Part shown: piece after piece, positions 25,917-38,224 of the stretch
Layout: every line of letters begins with the position of its first letter
Numbering within the stretch: position 1 is the first letter of the stretch
Source of the DNA: Ascaris suum
Taxonomy: Eukaryota; Nematoda; Chromadorea; Rhabditida; Ascarididae
DNA length: 64,000 bases
Reading direction: 5' to 3'
Assembly: GCA_013433145.1 (NCBI GenBank)
Contig: CM024187.1
Span: 13,877,826 to 13,941,825 of the forward strand
Program-made: the position numbers and the translations under genes
Notes under the pieces: generated by a model
Told to the model about the DNA's origin: nothing
Database searches by the model: none
The model's input: only the letters and a program-made list of their open reading frames with translations

Positions 25917-25922
<6 letters not shown>
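24728..25922. other. No gene assigned
   Basis: Open + frame 24866-25207 includes a hydrophobic run (SAEVVVALVLMLLGTIYCIA) after a weak acceptor; no partner exon was found. At 25257 GGTTCAAATTCC resembles a tRNA B-box, but no cloverleaf could be folded around it. Confidence 0.35.

Positions 25923-26003
<81 letters not shown>
25923..26003. repeat. (TA)n microsatellite, about 80 nt
   Basis: Continuous TA dinucleotides, then interrupted once by G and continuing to about 26012. Same type of tract as at 6421-6499. Confidence 0.97.
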
Positions 26004-26012
<9 letters not shown>

Positions 26013-27070
26013 ATCTACTTGCGAATGATGCTAATCTTAACAAGTTGCTGCATAAAAGTTAAATGAAGTCCTTTGATTACGAAATGTTGCCTTACCTTTA
26101 CATGCTTAGAAAAGCTTTGCCCACAAAAATTGCTTTATCCTGATAATATGAGGTCTTAATGGCACTTTGCTCAGCAATTCTTCCTCACTAATTGTTGTAT
26201 CTACTATGTATTTAGTTGTCTGCACTTTTCTATCACAGTGCAAAATGCAAATCGTTCGGTTTGTATGCGCACAGTTTTTTCACCGCAGTTTCCTTGAAGC
26301 ATGGAGGAAGGGTACCGCTGGTCGTAACATCGAGCACTGTGACGGCTGATTTGACTTTTCCAATACATATCCCAGTAACTGATTGTAAACACTGAAAAGG
26401 GCCTTACGCATTTGTTTAGGTGCATATAAAGGCAGTATTGCGGCGAAAATACGCATTTCTCGGTATAAGTCAGGATTCGTCAGAATTGCTGGAGAAGGTG
26501 GAGTAACCTTCACTCGAGAAGAAGGTCAACTGGGTGATCCTGCTTTCGAGATCTCTTTCCAAGTTGCCGTTGAGAATGCAGTTATCGCACATCACGTTAA
26601 CAAATTGCCGCTGCGTAGACACGCTGAGCAGATTTCGACGCCTCATTTGTAAGCATGAAGTATAGCATCAATCTCACTGCACTTCTGCACCGAAACATGA
26701 AACACGACCACGCGAATCCATGTGTAATGTTGAAGTCGTTCCACCAACTGTTTAGTCATATGCGAACTGTTGCATTTGCAGTCGTAACCCAAAGCATGGG
26801 ATTATCGTAGATTATCCCACAGCAGTAAACAGAAAGCGGAATATCCATACGTAGAATGGATAGAGACAGTAGGATAGAATCTCAAATTATACTCAACGAA
26901 CTGACAGCAACATTGCCTCAAAAGTGATGCTTATATAAAGAACAGTGGAAGAGGTCATCATTTTTGCTAACATCGATGCTGAGATGTTTTTGTGACGAGG
27001 TGATGAAAGCATAGAACACCGTTTATGAACGCTACGGTGGGATTGCAGTGGAATCGTCGACCATAGTCAG
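26013..27070. other. No gene seen
   Basis: Short frames only on both strands, none with convincing splice signals or recognisable domains. Confidence 0.4.
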
Positions 27071-27394
27071 TTGACCAGATCTGCTATTTGTGTGAGGTCG
27101 AAAAAAGTGAGGCGATTCCATATAGCTCCTAAAACTATAAAGCTTGTAGTTTTCTTTTATTTGAATGGTGGTTTTCTCTTATTTATCGATGTTTGTGTGT
27201 TCGACGCCGATATTCCCGAACGTATGAAATTAAGCCCTCAGATGGTAAGTTAGAAAATCCTTCCTTTGAATGTGTTATACTATAAGACGGAACAGATTTT
27301 TATTCAGCGCTGTCCTAAAGTTGTGAAGTTAAAGAAGTCTAGTATAATAATCGATTGTTTAGCACACTGGGCATATTTTGCGAAAAGCCACTAA
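27071..27394 (+). CDS. Candidate last two exons of an unidentified gene
   Basis: An open + segment ending DADIPERMKLSPQM at 27244 is followed by a GTAAGT donor. A good acceptor (TTTTTATTCAG) precedes 27308, and the next 29 codons read RCPKVVKLKKSSIIIDCLAH and end AKSH at a stop (27392-27394). Phase is 0 on both sides, so the junction is consistent. The upstream limit of the first exon is unknown; its middle is hydrophobic (VVFFYLNGGFLLFIDVCVF). Family not recognised. Confidence 0.35.
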
Positions 27395-29487
27395 AGCAAT
27401 AAATACTTATAACAGCAAGCGGCAAGAAGCGTGCCATCGAGTATTAAAAAAAGTTCATGTATGAAATTTATACGGGAAATGATTGCACTTCTGCAACGAT
27501 ATATCTAATTCTTATTGTTTTAGAGTGTTCCCTGGAAGTATTTACTTTGCAGCATTTGAAAATCAATGGTAGCTTGATACAGTTGACAGTAAGGTTCTTT
27601 ATCATTAGCGACAACTTACAAGAGATATGTTATCGGACATGTCATTGACGAACTGATCCAAGATAGTCGACTGTGAAGCCTATATTCGAAATTCCGTCGA
27701 TCTATGTGAATTTCGATGAGTTTGCGCGTGGATGAAAGTAGCTTGAGCACACTTTCTTAGGAGGCGTCAATAATAATGTGCTATCATTTGGAAAGGGAAA
27801 CATTCATTCGTGGCTGGGATGAACGGTCTAACAGGGACAGCTTGATCCATTTCAATAGCGATCCGACGTAACGTTCTAATTCATTGAGAACTTGGCTGTG
27901 ATAAACCGCATAGAAAGCCTTCGCATAATGCTTTAGCAGCATCATTCTAGACTTTTTGGTTTAATATTGCAACCCATTCTTCGACTGAAGAAATCAACTG
28001 TGAAGATGTTGACGGCCAGGCAAAAAAGCACATTGTGACGCGTTTGTGAGCTAGTTTCACAGCACGTGAGGCAACCACACCTTAACCGTTGTTCCCGTCG
28101 CCTTGCGCATTGATGAAGTCGGACTTCTATCGGGCTTTAACTTAAAAAATGAGATATAGGTGGCGATCCTTTAAACGAAGGGCTGATGGCTCTTTTCCGA
28201 AAACCTCGAATGGAAGAAAATGAAAGACATTTTGAAAATCTTGCTGCTGGGGAAAGAAGTGTTGGTTGCGATGTGACATATAGTATGTGGGATATACCTT
28301 CGGGAGTTTGAGGTAGTTGTTAAGCTTATCAGTCGTCTGTAATACAGTCTAAGGACATAGTTCACGATGCAGACGCATTCCTTAGTTCTGGGAAAAGATC
28401 TCGGAAAATGCCATCATCCTGCTAGAAGATTTGCGAGAAGTGAAATAACATATTGGAGTTCATAGGATGGTCAGCTAGGCACTCGAACTATCAGAGCATC
28501 GATATCCCACCAAATATCCAACTTCCCGTTAACAAACTTGTGAAAGAAAAATGTTGAGAACGCAAAAATGTTTCTTGTGAGTTTTTGACATTTAACGTGT
28601 AATCAATCGACGTGTTTCAAGAACACTTCTAAGCCGCTAGCTTCCTTGCAGTTTAGCCGAACGAAGCAGTTTCTGATGTTTGATGCAGAGGGTGGGCACT
28701 TGTTGAATTGATGTTTTACGCTTCTAAAAAGATTGTACGTGTCTCACTGATGTCGAAAGACTCAGAAATAAGGCACTCATGCGCTATTCATTGCCACCAC
28801 ATGCGCACTAAGTGAAACGTGAGAGGTGTTAAAGCTGCAAGGATGAATTTCGTTTCCTTACGTACAGCGTTGTGTTAAAAGAAAACTTTGCAGGAACACT
28901 TTTCCTTTATAAGGAGAATAAATATTCTATTGTTTTCATGTGCTGGAAACATTTGTATTTCAACGAATTGTTTTATTGCGTGTGACCGCTGTAAGCGTAA
29001 GGGGTTTGGGAGGGAGGGGTGGATTTATGGACGCTGATTTGATAGCCTTTCAACTCATTAACTTACACTTAAGCAGACCCCATAAAATTGCCTGGTTTTA
29101 ATAATCTGAGTAGGCCCGAGGGTCTACCATTGTGCTGAACGGGGTGAACGTAAGCGAGTGCTTGAAATATGTCGATAAATGTGTTCTATTGGCAGTTGTA
29201 GCCGTCGCAGCCTTATTCATTTGTCACCGTCATAAGCAGTCATTACGCACTTCTTGTACTTCAGCGTTATCGGGTGTTTTTGCGCACAAACACATTTTAC
29301 TATGCTGCCGAATATTCTGCGCCATACAAATTCTTTTTCATATGCGAAGAGACAGAATATCAACAAAATGAATGCTGCTTGCCGAAGTGGTTTTGTTCTT
29401 TGTGAAAAAAGAATAAAGGGTGTGGAAAGACAAATGGTTTATATGAAAGAGAACTTTTCTATTCACGTTATTTTTATTACTTCTAAG
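27395..29487. other. No gene assigned
   Basis: Mostly structureless. A + frame at 29132-29280 reads as an N-terminal membrane anchor (CVLLAVVAVAALFICHRHKQ) and may be the start of a small gene that includes 29488-29629, but the link is not proven. Confidence 0.35.
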
Positions 29488-29629
29488 GTTAGCAGTATGC
29501 ACCTTTCCACACGAAATTCCACTCGGCTTGAAGGTGGCATTGCGTTCAGTCAGCGCAGATGGCCCGGCAGTTATTCACTCTTCGATAATGTCGATTCAGT
29601 ATTCATCATTAGATCGGCTTTTGCGTTAG
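29488..29629 (+). CDS. Candidate terminal exon, unidentified
   Basis: After TTACTTCTAAG the frame G/TTA GCA GTA is open for 46 codons to TAG at 29627. It begins LAVCTFPHEIPLGLKVALRS and ends SIQYSSLDRLLR. The residue pattern looks like real protein, but the acceptor ends in AAG and not CAG. Another frame of the same DNA is also open to 29664, so this is only a candidate. Confidence 0.33.
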
Positions 29630-30469
29630 CATCGTGCCGTATTTCGCTGGGAATTGTTGAATGAGCACTTGAAAAGATAGCCTTCTTATTCAGTGGTCAT
29701 CCTCAGCTGCTTTCTTCCTCTCACCACATTCTCCATTAATCCTGAGGGGAAATTTTCTCCTGTTCAGGGAAAGCTGAGAGTCCAGTTCCGCTTCTTCAAT
29801 TGTCGACTCCCCAAAAAACCATGAGCGCTCATTTTCTACATCCACGCAAGTGCATAACGAGTTTGCATGTGGTACTTTCTGTTTCGCTGTGATGAGACAT
29901 AATGTGTCATTAACCGACACGTAGCATACTGCGACTGTTTAATAACACTCCTGAAATCATCGTGTTCATCGCGAAACTTGTGCAACGAGTAAGTCAGTCA
30001 AAACATCATTTCGCCTTCGCACAGCTCTGCTCTAAATTGTTTAGTTCGAATGAGGTTTAAAATTTGCACAACATAATCGCATAAGTCCTATTCCAAAACC
30101 GTTCCAACAATCTTGGGAATGGAGCCACGTTTTGCTTGTTAGGATTGAGCCGGGGTTATGTTATAATCCTAGCTGTCACAAACCGTTCACAGTATACTGC
30201 TTATAGGATGAATTATGTGTCACCACAAAGCGGGATGCACAAAATAGCACTGCTTTCCCAGAAAACGATGAGGGATGAGCGCTGTTATGTTTCTAAAATT
30301 TTCGAGTTAAACGCTGATCGCTGTTCCCGACCCAGAGTATCGGAAAAAGATTTTAAGCCGCCATAACAAGAAAACATTGCATCATTTCATGATCATATTT
30401 AACACCTTACTTTGATATTATAAATGGTGCTATACAAGCTAAAGTTATCTCAGTCCTCTTCTGCCTCGT
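29630..30469. other. No gene; beyond the 3' limit of the Helitron remnant
   Basis: No helicase motifs could be followed below about 30470 on the minus strand, and no CTRR end with a preceding hairpin was found, so the Helitron 3' end appears to be missing or too diverged to see. Confidence 0.35.
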
Positions 30470-31090
30470 CCATTGCATGACGAGTGTTGTATGCGACCAC
30501 TGCCAAGCTGTTCGAAAAATGTGGCAATTTTCTGCTCACCAGGCGCAGCATGCTTGTTTCGAATGAATCTAAAAACATCGAAATGTTTCCATGGAGTGCT
30601 CATTTTCACAGTGATCTATATCGTCCGCGTTGGCGTTGTGTCACACTAGTAGCAGCTGTTTCGTCGTCACTAAGGACAGTCACCCTCCGAAAGGTCTGTT
30701 CCACGAGGAACTGCTCGTAGCCGGGCCACGCAGCAATCGATCCACCGCTTCAAGGGCATATTTCTGTTGCATGCAGATCTGGTCCCATACAATCAATTCA
30801 GCATTCGATATTGCCTGCGTCGCTTTGGAGTTGGATGCAGTGGTGGAAGTAAAGTTGCAAAAGGCCTCCAATGGGAGACGAAATCGGCTATGCACCGTGG
30901 AACCTACTCTCGGCAGCGTGGCGGCAATAACGGCAAACACAACAGCAGTTACACCGTCTCCGCGCAACCTCAACATTCTGATAACGGGGTTGTAAACGTG
31001 CGTTTTACCGATCCCTCTTGCACCTTCCAACAAGAAACAGCGTTGATGTGATGAGTTACTGCTGTAGACAATGGAAGCAACGCGATCCAC
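30470..31090 (-). pseudogene. Helitron PIF1-like helicase remnant
   Basis: Starts near 31090. It has Walker A in FLLEGARGIGKTHVYN, a TVHSRFRLPLE block and a Walker B-like LIVWDQI where the family usually has WDE, so the catalytic Glu is replaced by Gln. After NRPFGG there is a stop at about 30686; helicase-like sequence resumes in shifted frames (NADDIDHCENEHSMETFRCF, then KHAAPGEQKIATFFEQLG) down to about 30475. The C-terminal helicase motifs IV-VI are absent. Confidence 0.78.
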
Positions 31091-31336
31091 TACTACCGTC
31101 TGTCCACCATTTATGCACGAGTATAGGTTTTCATCTCTTGCCTTTCATGGTCATCCCCAGCAGGTGTTATCTGACTGCGTTCATGTTCTGAACCAACGGA
31201 TTCCTCCAGCCTGAATCTGAAAAGCTGGCAGATCTTTTCCAGCGTAATAGAGGGTAATCGCGATATGGCATGGTGCAGCTTTCTCGGGGTCCTCGAGCGA
31301 TCGATCGGTAAGTTTATCGAGCATGGGTGCTTGAAT

Positions 31337-32836
31337 TTATCTCATAGCTCGGCCGAGTTGGCAATAACATAAAACATCTTTATTGAGGCGAAACATCGGC
31401 GTGTCTGGCAGGGCATTTGAAGCGCACACTTCAGCCAGCGAATGCTCCCATATATTATCGCTGTGCAGCAATCCGAGGGCAGCGCAGGCTTCGTGGAATG
31501 TACTTTGAACTACTTCGTCTACAGTCCCGACATCGTCTACCACATGCGCACAACTGTTTTTGGATGACGTGGACGGACTATCCCGCGGGTGGCTATTTCG
31601 TTCCAGCAATATTCATGAGGTACCTCAAGGTACGCGAGTTGTCGCACACGCAGATCGGTTTGGTTGAGGAGAAGAGATGCCTATAACTGGCTAAGGTGTG
31701 GATGACGGTTGCAGAGCTGCCATCTCGTCACTGCCTTTGAAAATGATGTCGTCGTTTGACAGGTGAAAGGTCAGCTTTATGGCCTATTCGATGGTGAAGC
31801 TATGCAAGCTTACGGTAAACGACATCGCCGGCAGCGACCGGAAGCACTCCTTTATACGAAATGACTTCATCGTAGTGCGGCCGGTGTTTGCAGTGTTACT
31901 CTTGCGGCTGCTGTGCGTTGCTGTCTTCGAAATGCATCTGTATGCCAATCACATTGCCGTCGGCATCGTCATCAGTATTCATTTGAGATGCATCAAGGTC
32001 AATTGAACCATCAGAAGTAGAAAGTGGTGACCATATGACATCGTTTCCTGGAATCTTCCCGATCTTGTTATCGTTTTTCTCACCATCTCTGTAATGATAC
32101 AACCGTACCCTTTGAAGATATGTTTATAAATATTCTTTATAGCCTGAATAAAAGCGGTGTTCCTCGTTGATATTATAGGGAATCTCTTCAAGAGATGTGG
32201 TTTGTAGGGGAGGACGTCCTGGTTTATGATGAATGTTTTACGGTCTGTAAGCAATTCCTTCGTTACACTGTTGGGTTTTCTCAACAAAACGTATTTACTT
32301 GAATCGACGATGACGTACTCACGACAAGATTTCGAACAACCTTCCCAGCACATGTCAGGCGCCGTCTCGCATGGCAAAGTGATGATGCGGCAGGGATGAT
32401 AAGGTGATGTGCTGCAAAACCAGCTTCCTCAACTCCAGCTTCTCCGCTCTCTTTTTGTTGCATCATCAGATACCAGTGGAATAACCGTCTGTACCACCCG
32501 CTGAAGGTTCTCAAGTCACCCACGCAGTTTGCATTTTCAGCTCACAATAGAAGATACATGTGCGTTAAACCTTGTTCTGAAGTTTTGTGTTGTATACGAA
32601 TCCCTTCAACTCCCCTAAAATTTGCTTCTTGACAGTTTTTGATATGAATGTGCTAAAATAGCAGTGGAATACCCTTGCGAAAAGAACTGGGGGATCGACA
32701 CATCGACAGAATATTCACCAGATCTGAAAACCGCCCGAGTCTTTGGCCACTTAGGGTTCATGGTTGACGTGATAGAGTAATTCAGTCGTCTCATCTCATC
32801 AACCATGACAATATTGTCATCGGATGTGCCTTGCAC
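31337..32836 (-). pseudogene. Helitron Rep (HUH-type replication initiator) remnant
   Basis: Conserved Helitron blocks are present in at least four frames. They include NPKWPK (about 32750), the Cys block CWEGCSK (about 32350), PYKPHLLKRFP and YKHIFKGY (32120-32190), a FTVSLHSF...IKLTFHLSNDD block (about 31750-31830; canonical ACWRL...RLPVHLP) and TFHEACAALGLLHSD (about 31440-31490). The frame breaks between blocks show decay. Confidence 0.75.
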
Positions 32837-32979
32837 ATCTTTAGGACTACTGAATAGTCATCAGAAAGTACAACTGCTTTTCCAGCTTTCTACCTTTCGT
32901 CGGCCAATCTCTTATCCATCACTCCACGGAGCAGGTCGTTCTTCTGTGCCGAACGCAGACTAGTGCAATTTCTCGCAGT

Positions 32980-34104
32980 CTAGGACAACAAATGGGTTCT
33001 CTGCGAATATGAAAATAGACAGCAAATTCCTGCTGCAACTTCCGAAAGGCCCACAGTCACTGCGGTGCGCTCGATGCGCTGTAAGCATGATGGAACAGCA
33101 CAGGTTCCCTCTCTGTGAGGAACCTTTTGAGTCCTTTGCAGTGGTTCGCCTTCAAGACTGCTAGTTTCTTTAGCATGTTTGCGTCGCCTAACCGAATGTT
33201 GTTTGGACATCGTTAGCTCAAAAATGCTTGCTGGTATGCCACAAGTGTAAAATTTCTATCCGGCGGGTAAAAGAAGGTGTAGGAGTCCAAACGCCTTGTT
33301 GTTATAAGCCCGCAACTGTCTGGATCCTTTGCGCAAACGTGGTGGAACCCAGGTTCGTCTGCTGTTAGGCGTGTCATCCTCTTCAGCAGCCTCGAAAATA
33401 GCCATTACTTCACCAAAACTGAGTGCGTCCAGCTTTTCTCGATGAGCGCGAAAAATGCGACCATCCAATGGGCCATAGACGTTTCGTGAGGACATAAAAA
33501 TGTGCTCCGATGAATCAGCTGTACTGCTGGCAATGGGCGTTACAGTGCCGTAGGCAGCTGTTGATCTCAGTGAGCACTTCGCAACTGAAATTTTTTCATG
33601 CTCCGCAACCGGCCTCAGATTGATTGCTTTCTTTCCTTCAAAATGGTATTAACTAGCAAATGCCGGTCTCTGTTGCCCATTTTTGTAGAGTGCCGATATA
33701 TTTACGTATAGTGCGCTCGCGATCTTGTAAGCCGTCATGCCCCCGGGAATACTGCCCTCATTAACAGTGAGCGGCGCCATGGCAAACAGTAAGTTCATGT
33801 TGCAAGTATTTTCGAGGAGAAATATCGAATGACGATGAGTACCACCACGGAGCTACTTGAAGAGAGATAGCTACTGTATGAGTGGTATTCGAGGCTTTCC
33901 GCTAAAATGGCAATTGGACTCACTAGCAAAGTGGAGAGCAGCACAAAGTTAGCGGGGGTTATCCGTGGAACAAATATCATATGGAGCAAGAAGGATTATG
34001 CTGGTGGCCGAAGAAGAGAAACCGTCGTTAGCAGCCATCTCTGAAGGAGCGGGTGACACGGGTTTGTTGATATGTTTTGTCCTCTTTGGTTGACGCCTGG
34101 GCAT
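32980..34104 (-). pseudogene. Helitron protein, N-terminal remnant
   Basis: Broken frames rich in Arg, Lys and Glu: start MPRRQPKRTKHIN at 34104, FGEVMAIFEAAEEDD near 33400, and a RRRKHAKETSSLEGEPLQRT run near 33180. Helitron proteins often begin with repetitive charged segments of this type. Stops occur between pieces. Assigned by position upstream of the Rep block; less certain than the Rep and helicase parts. Confidence 0.5.
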
Positions 34105-36243
34105 GCGGATGACTAAAACAACGTTGAATGCGACATGAAGTTTTGCAGACGCGGGTGTATCTCGTACGTGGCATTCATGGGGATCGATCGCTGTCCTCAG
34201 ATAGTGTCATAAATTTTGCGACGATAAGCGACGGGGTCAAATATCCGATTCCCGATTGGACGAGCGGTCATTATTTAGTGCACGTAAAGCATACAATAAC
34301 GCCCGCAGCTGCTACCATTGTACTGACGAATGGCATCAGCGCACAGCCAGAACATCGGCCGATGACATTTCCATACCGTGAATCGTCCCCGTGGAAGACC
34401 ATGCAATAGGGAATTGTGGGCCATTGCTGTCTAGGTGGATCATTTGTAGACGCGCAAGTGCCGTGCAAGTAGATCGGGAACAGAACGACCTTCCAATTTA
34501 GCGGAAGTTGATGATATAGTCATTCACGAAATAGTGTGAGTGAATGGATGCGCTCACTCGCGAACACAAAGATAAGGGGCTCCACAGCAGTGCACTGCAT
34601 GACCGTCTTACCTGTGATCGTGTGCAAGTGTAACAGTATAGTTAAATCATCGAATCGGCCGTTAGAGGACGACAGTCCATGAGCCGTATTTATTGGCAGC
34701 TCATCCCGAAGCAAGGCCACCATGTTCTGGAGGTCCTGCGAAATGAGGGTGGGTAATTTGTCTGCGGCAGTCGCTGGGCAGTGTTGTCGACCACTTCCAA
34801 AGAGTCGTCGGCTGCTGTATCTCTCAATTTCTGCATCAGGGTTTTTTCTGTGTGCGACGTTGATCGATGCTTTTACGCTTCAATCTGTCCGCGAAGATGC
34901 AAAATTTTTTAACCGGATTAAAAAGCATGCTGGAAGAAATGAGCGAAAAGTGTACCGGTTTGCGTGCGAAAATGAATCTGAAGGTGGCAGAAGAAACAGC
35001 GCAAAATACGAAGTGTGACGCAAACCGCTTTCTGATAGTAAAGAAGTCTGATAAGAGGGAAAAATTGACGATAAAAGGAATAAGAAACAACAGTAACAAA
35101 CGACAGTAAATTTATGCAGCACGATGCTCCGACATCCGACTTGGGGCCGGCCGAAAAAGTCGTCGAAGCCAAATCGAGAAAAGTGAAATTGCTTCGTGGG
35201 AGGTGAGGGAGGATGTAGGGGGAGATGGGGGAGCGAAAAGTAACGGCATCAATGTGGGGGGAAGTAGTAGCAGTGTTTGGCATGAACGAAAGGCATTGTT
35301 TAATTATGTAAAGCAACTATGTGCCACTTTCCATCGCTGTACCTCAATCCGTTAAAAAATGAGAGTGCCTGAAGGTACATATGTGTAGTGTATGCATGTG
35401 CAACAAGCATTCTATGCTTTAAAATTTTGAAGCGTCGAATATCCGGGCAGGGACTTTCTAGGAATGGAGCAGAGGGAGGGAGGAGTACGCTTGTTTACAA
35501 ATCATTTTATTTGTGTAACATAAGCCATGCATGTTGCCAAAGACTTGGTGAGAGCACTGGTATTATAATAACATAGGGTAGCAGCAAAACAGAAATTGAA
35601 AGAGCGATGCATTGACATAGATGATGAATTAACGCAACAAATGAACGAGGTGGGTGGCATGTATGTGCCACGTCAGTACTACAATTTGTCCTTTGGTGAT
35701 ATTGGAAAGCCACTCTCTCGTTTGTTATTCAGACAGATTGTACTGCTGTCTTAGTTATTGTCGAGATGGTTCATAGGAAGCTTCTTATGCTAGTTGCTAT
35801 TGATACGCCAAATAATCTGTGTACGATGCAACTCTTACCATTAGGGTTGTCATCTGTGTGATATGTGAGTTTGCTGATTGCCTTCTAACGTGAAGAAACG
35901 TAATCAATATCTGTATGGCAGTGAGAGCGTTGCGGCGTTCTGCTCTGAGAGAACATGTTTCACAATCTGAAATACGGCGTCTTCTCCATGCAGGTTTTTA
36001 GGATTTTGCAAGTTTTTCGTTGTATCACTTGCATAACTTCAATACCTATATTGCGACTTAGGATTGTTGATAGTGTTGTGTACTGAAATGGAAAGAAATT
36101 CGGTGTATTGGGAGCGGGAAGGAGAAAAATAATGTAACATTTTACTCGCAGCGGTATATCGCGTTTTTCGCATTGAATATCTTTTTTGCTTTTAGCGCCG
36201 TAATTTAGAGAGGATTGAAATTCTTCAGAGATATTGAGTTGAG
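34105..36243. other. Intergenic, between Helitron remnant and brk-1
   Basis: A minus-strand open stretch about 34700-34860 (SRRLFGSGRQHCPATAADKL) may be further element-derived sequence. The rest is low-complexity (G-rich near 35200-35270, purine-rich near 35460) with overlapping frames on both strands and no recognisable gene. The brk-1 promoter presumably lies in the last part. Confidence 0.4.
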
Positions 36244-36250
36244 TTTTTAG
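36242..36250 (+). promoter_or_regulatory. brk-1: Likely spliced-leader acceptor of brk-1
   Basis: AGTTTTTAG ends 10 nt before the brk-1 ATG. An acceptor with no upstream coding exon and a very short leader is the usual mark of spliced-leader addition in nematodes. Confidence 0.55.
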
Positions 36251-36260
36251 TGATAGCTGG

Positions 36261-38125
36261 ATGAATGCAGAAAGTCTAACTGTCTCATCGGTTCAGCGTC
36301 AGCTCAGCGAAAGCTGGAGCAATCGTGAGTACGGACAAGGGGTCGCCGATAACATCAAGCATATCGCCGACTTCTTAAGCAACTTTGGTAGGTGCTGCAG
36401 TTCTATGCTTATCGTTATAATGCTTCTGAGGTGCGTTCGGATGTCGTCCATATGGGAGCGCTGAAATATTTACGTTTGTTTTGAATGACGGCCAACCACA
36501 TTCAAGGAGTCCTGATTCAAAATGGGTCTTTTGTTGCATAAATACTCAGTTGTCGCTTTTGTTGAAGTGTTATCCTTCCCCAAGCCTTTAAAAAAGCGCC
36601 TCCTGCGATGTAGCGCAAACATGACTCCCCCTTCCTCCATCAATATTTCGGTGGCGAAAGTAAATCCGTAAAATGAAGCTTCTTTATGGATACGCTGTGG
36701 TGCGCTTTGAGTTCAAGAGGAGGAAGAATGAGGTGCGGTTTTACCCAGTGTGTTGCAAACTGGGGAATAGCATTTCACTGTGAGGCCGTCTGTGCTAACG
36801 GTGCTGATCTGGGCAATCTGCACTTCCCTTGACAAAAACAGTGCAGCTGAATTTACCTGGCGGCGTTGTTTTATAGCGAAGCGCAATCTTAAAGTGTTTA
36901 GATAACAGCCAAGCTTTACGTAGCAAGGACAAGTACAGTGTGCCGAAATACTAACCTTAAAAGCTAGACATTTTCGCGGCATCCCCCTCTTGCTGATTTT
37001 TCGAGAGTGGCTGGGAATAGCCTCGACCTGACCGTGACACGGACAACACGGTCGCGTCTGTAATTGTTAGAAACGCTAGGAGGACTGCATTTTGCCAAAT
37101 TTTCAAATTGTTGCAGCAGCTCACTTCTCAGAATCGAGTTGCAGCATTTAATTTCTCCACATCCGTTGCTTCAAGGTTTCTTTCAAAGTTACCGGTCGTT
37201 GAAAAATCGCGTTTTAAGGATCAGAGAGAAGAAAATGTGTTTAAGGAAGTAGACAGTGATCAAAAAATGGTTAGGATTGACATCGAATAGCGCAAAAGAG
37301 CCGAATGAGGTCTAGATGTGACCTTCAAAGTGAAGTTTTTAGATTTAAGGAAGCGACATTTTTGGAACTAGTGTTGCTGAAAATACACGCTGATGAAGGT
37401 TAACAATGCTACGAGCTATTCTGAGGATGGATACCGTCTTCTGAAACAGCTTTTACTTGGCTTGACTTGTGGTTTGAGCTTGCATCTTTGAACGTTTTTT
37501 CTCTTTTGACTTGGAAATGAAAACTAAGCCTCTGAGGGATGGTTTTTTTGCTTCTATGTTTATTAGATTCAGTGGTAACTACTTTTGGTTAATTAATTTT
37601 CAGAGTTTTCTTGCCGAAATAAAATTGACACCTTGAACGACAAGGTCAACCTCTTGGAGCGGAAAGTGGAGTTTCTTGAGGCGCGAGTCAGTTTAACTTT
37701 TATTCGATTTACTATAGCTCACATGCACTGCACTAATTCGACTGCCCCGAACGGGGAGGGTGGGATTGTTATTGGAATTGAAATAAAAACTACCTGATCT
37801 ATTTGCTTTTAAATTCCATCAAATTGCTATTGATCCTGTCATCGATGAATGCTTCAATGAATAGCGGTTTTTTAATATGACGTTTTGTTGCATGTTGGGG
37901 TTATTTGTATTTTTCAGCCGTTTTTCCCCATAAACGTCAACCTTTGGTGTGCTATTTTGCGCATAGGATAACTACCGTGCCAACACAAACAGGGAATTGT
38001 TATTGCTATTGGCGAGTTGTTGCTATAGGCAGCACATGCAGGGACTTTTGTGCAAGCGGAGAAAAAAGAGAAGTGTTACTGCTATAAGCTGAGCTGTTTT
38101 TTTATTATTACAGGAAGCAGAATAA
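36261..38125 (+). CDS. brk-1: BRICK1/HSPC300, WAVE regulatory complex subunit
   Basis: Smallest subunit of the WAVE regulatory complex, which controls Arp2/3-driven actin branching at membranes. Exons are 36261-36387, 37604-37686 and 38114-38125, giving 73 residues (human BRK1 has 75). VQRQLSESWSNREYGQGVAD and IKHIADFLSNF match human [20 protein letters not shown] and IKKIADFLNSF; the second exon encodes FSCRNKIDTLNDKVNLLERK, a coiled coil like human SCRSRLATLNEKLTALERR. The phase-1 junction creates Glu. The last exon supplies only Glu-Ala-Glu and the stop, after donor GTCAGT at 37687; the alternative is read-through to TGA at 37795, adding a poorly conserved tail. A polyadenylation signal follows at 38219. 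The nuo-3 start lies 939 bp downstream on the same strand. Confidence 0.92.
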
Positions 38126-38218
38126 GAAGTAGTCGCCTTCACTCTCTCGCTTTCTTCTGTGCAGGGCACGAGGTTAATCCACATAGTCATGTGATTCTTT
38201 ATTGCACTGTTTAAAAAT

Positions 38219-38224
38219 AATAAA
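38219..38224 (+). terminator. brk-1: AATAAA polyadenylation signal of brk-1
   Basis: Canonical AATAAA 94 nt after the proposed TAA of brk-1. It supports ending the gene at the small third exon. Confidence 0.6.

Larger units (their letters stand above)
30470..34104 (-). mobile_element. Decayed Helitron rolling-circle transposon (Rep-helicase)
   Basis: Pieces of one RepHel protein lie in order on the minus strand: a basic N-terminal part from 34104 (MPRRQPKRTKHINK) to about 32980, a Rep-like part 32836-31337 and a PIF1-like helicase 31090-30470. Recognisable stretches are TMNPKWPKTRAVF (Helitron CNPKWPE block), MCWEGCSKSCREYVIVD (CM-DGKCSK-FP block), LPYKPHLLKRFPI with IKNIYKHIFKGY (V-PYNP-LL-RY ... 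VKYLYKYIYKG) and the Walker A box GARGIGKT. Frameshifts and stops separate the pieces, so the element cannot make a full protein. Neither the TC 5' end nor the CTRR 3' end was located, so the limits are those of the coding remnant. Confidence 0.82.

Noticed and set aside
34836..35316. Several overlapping frames of 80-132 codons on both strands
   Set aside because: Mutually overlapping frames in purine/pyrimidine-biased DNA with no domain; likely compositional.
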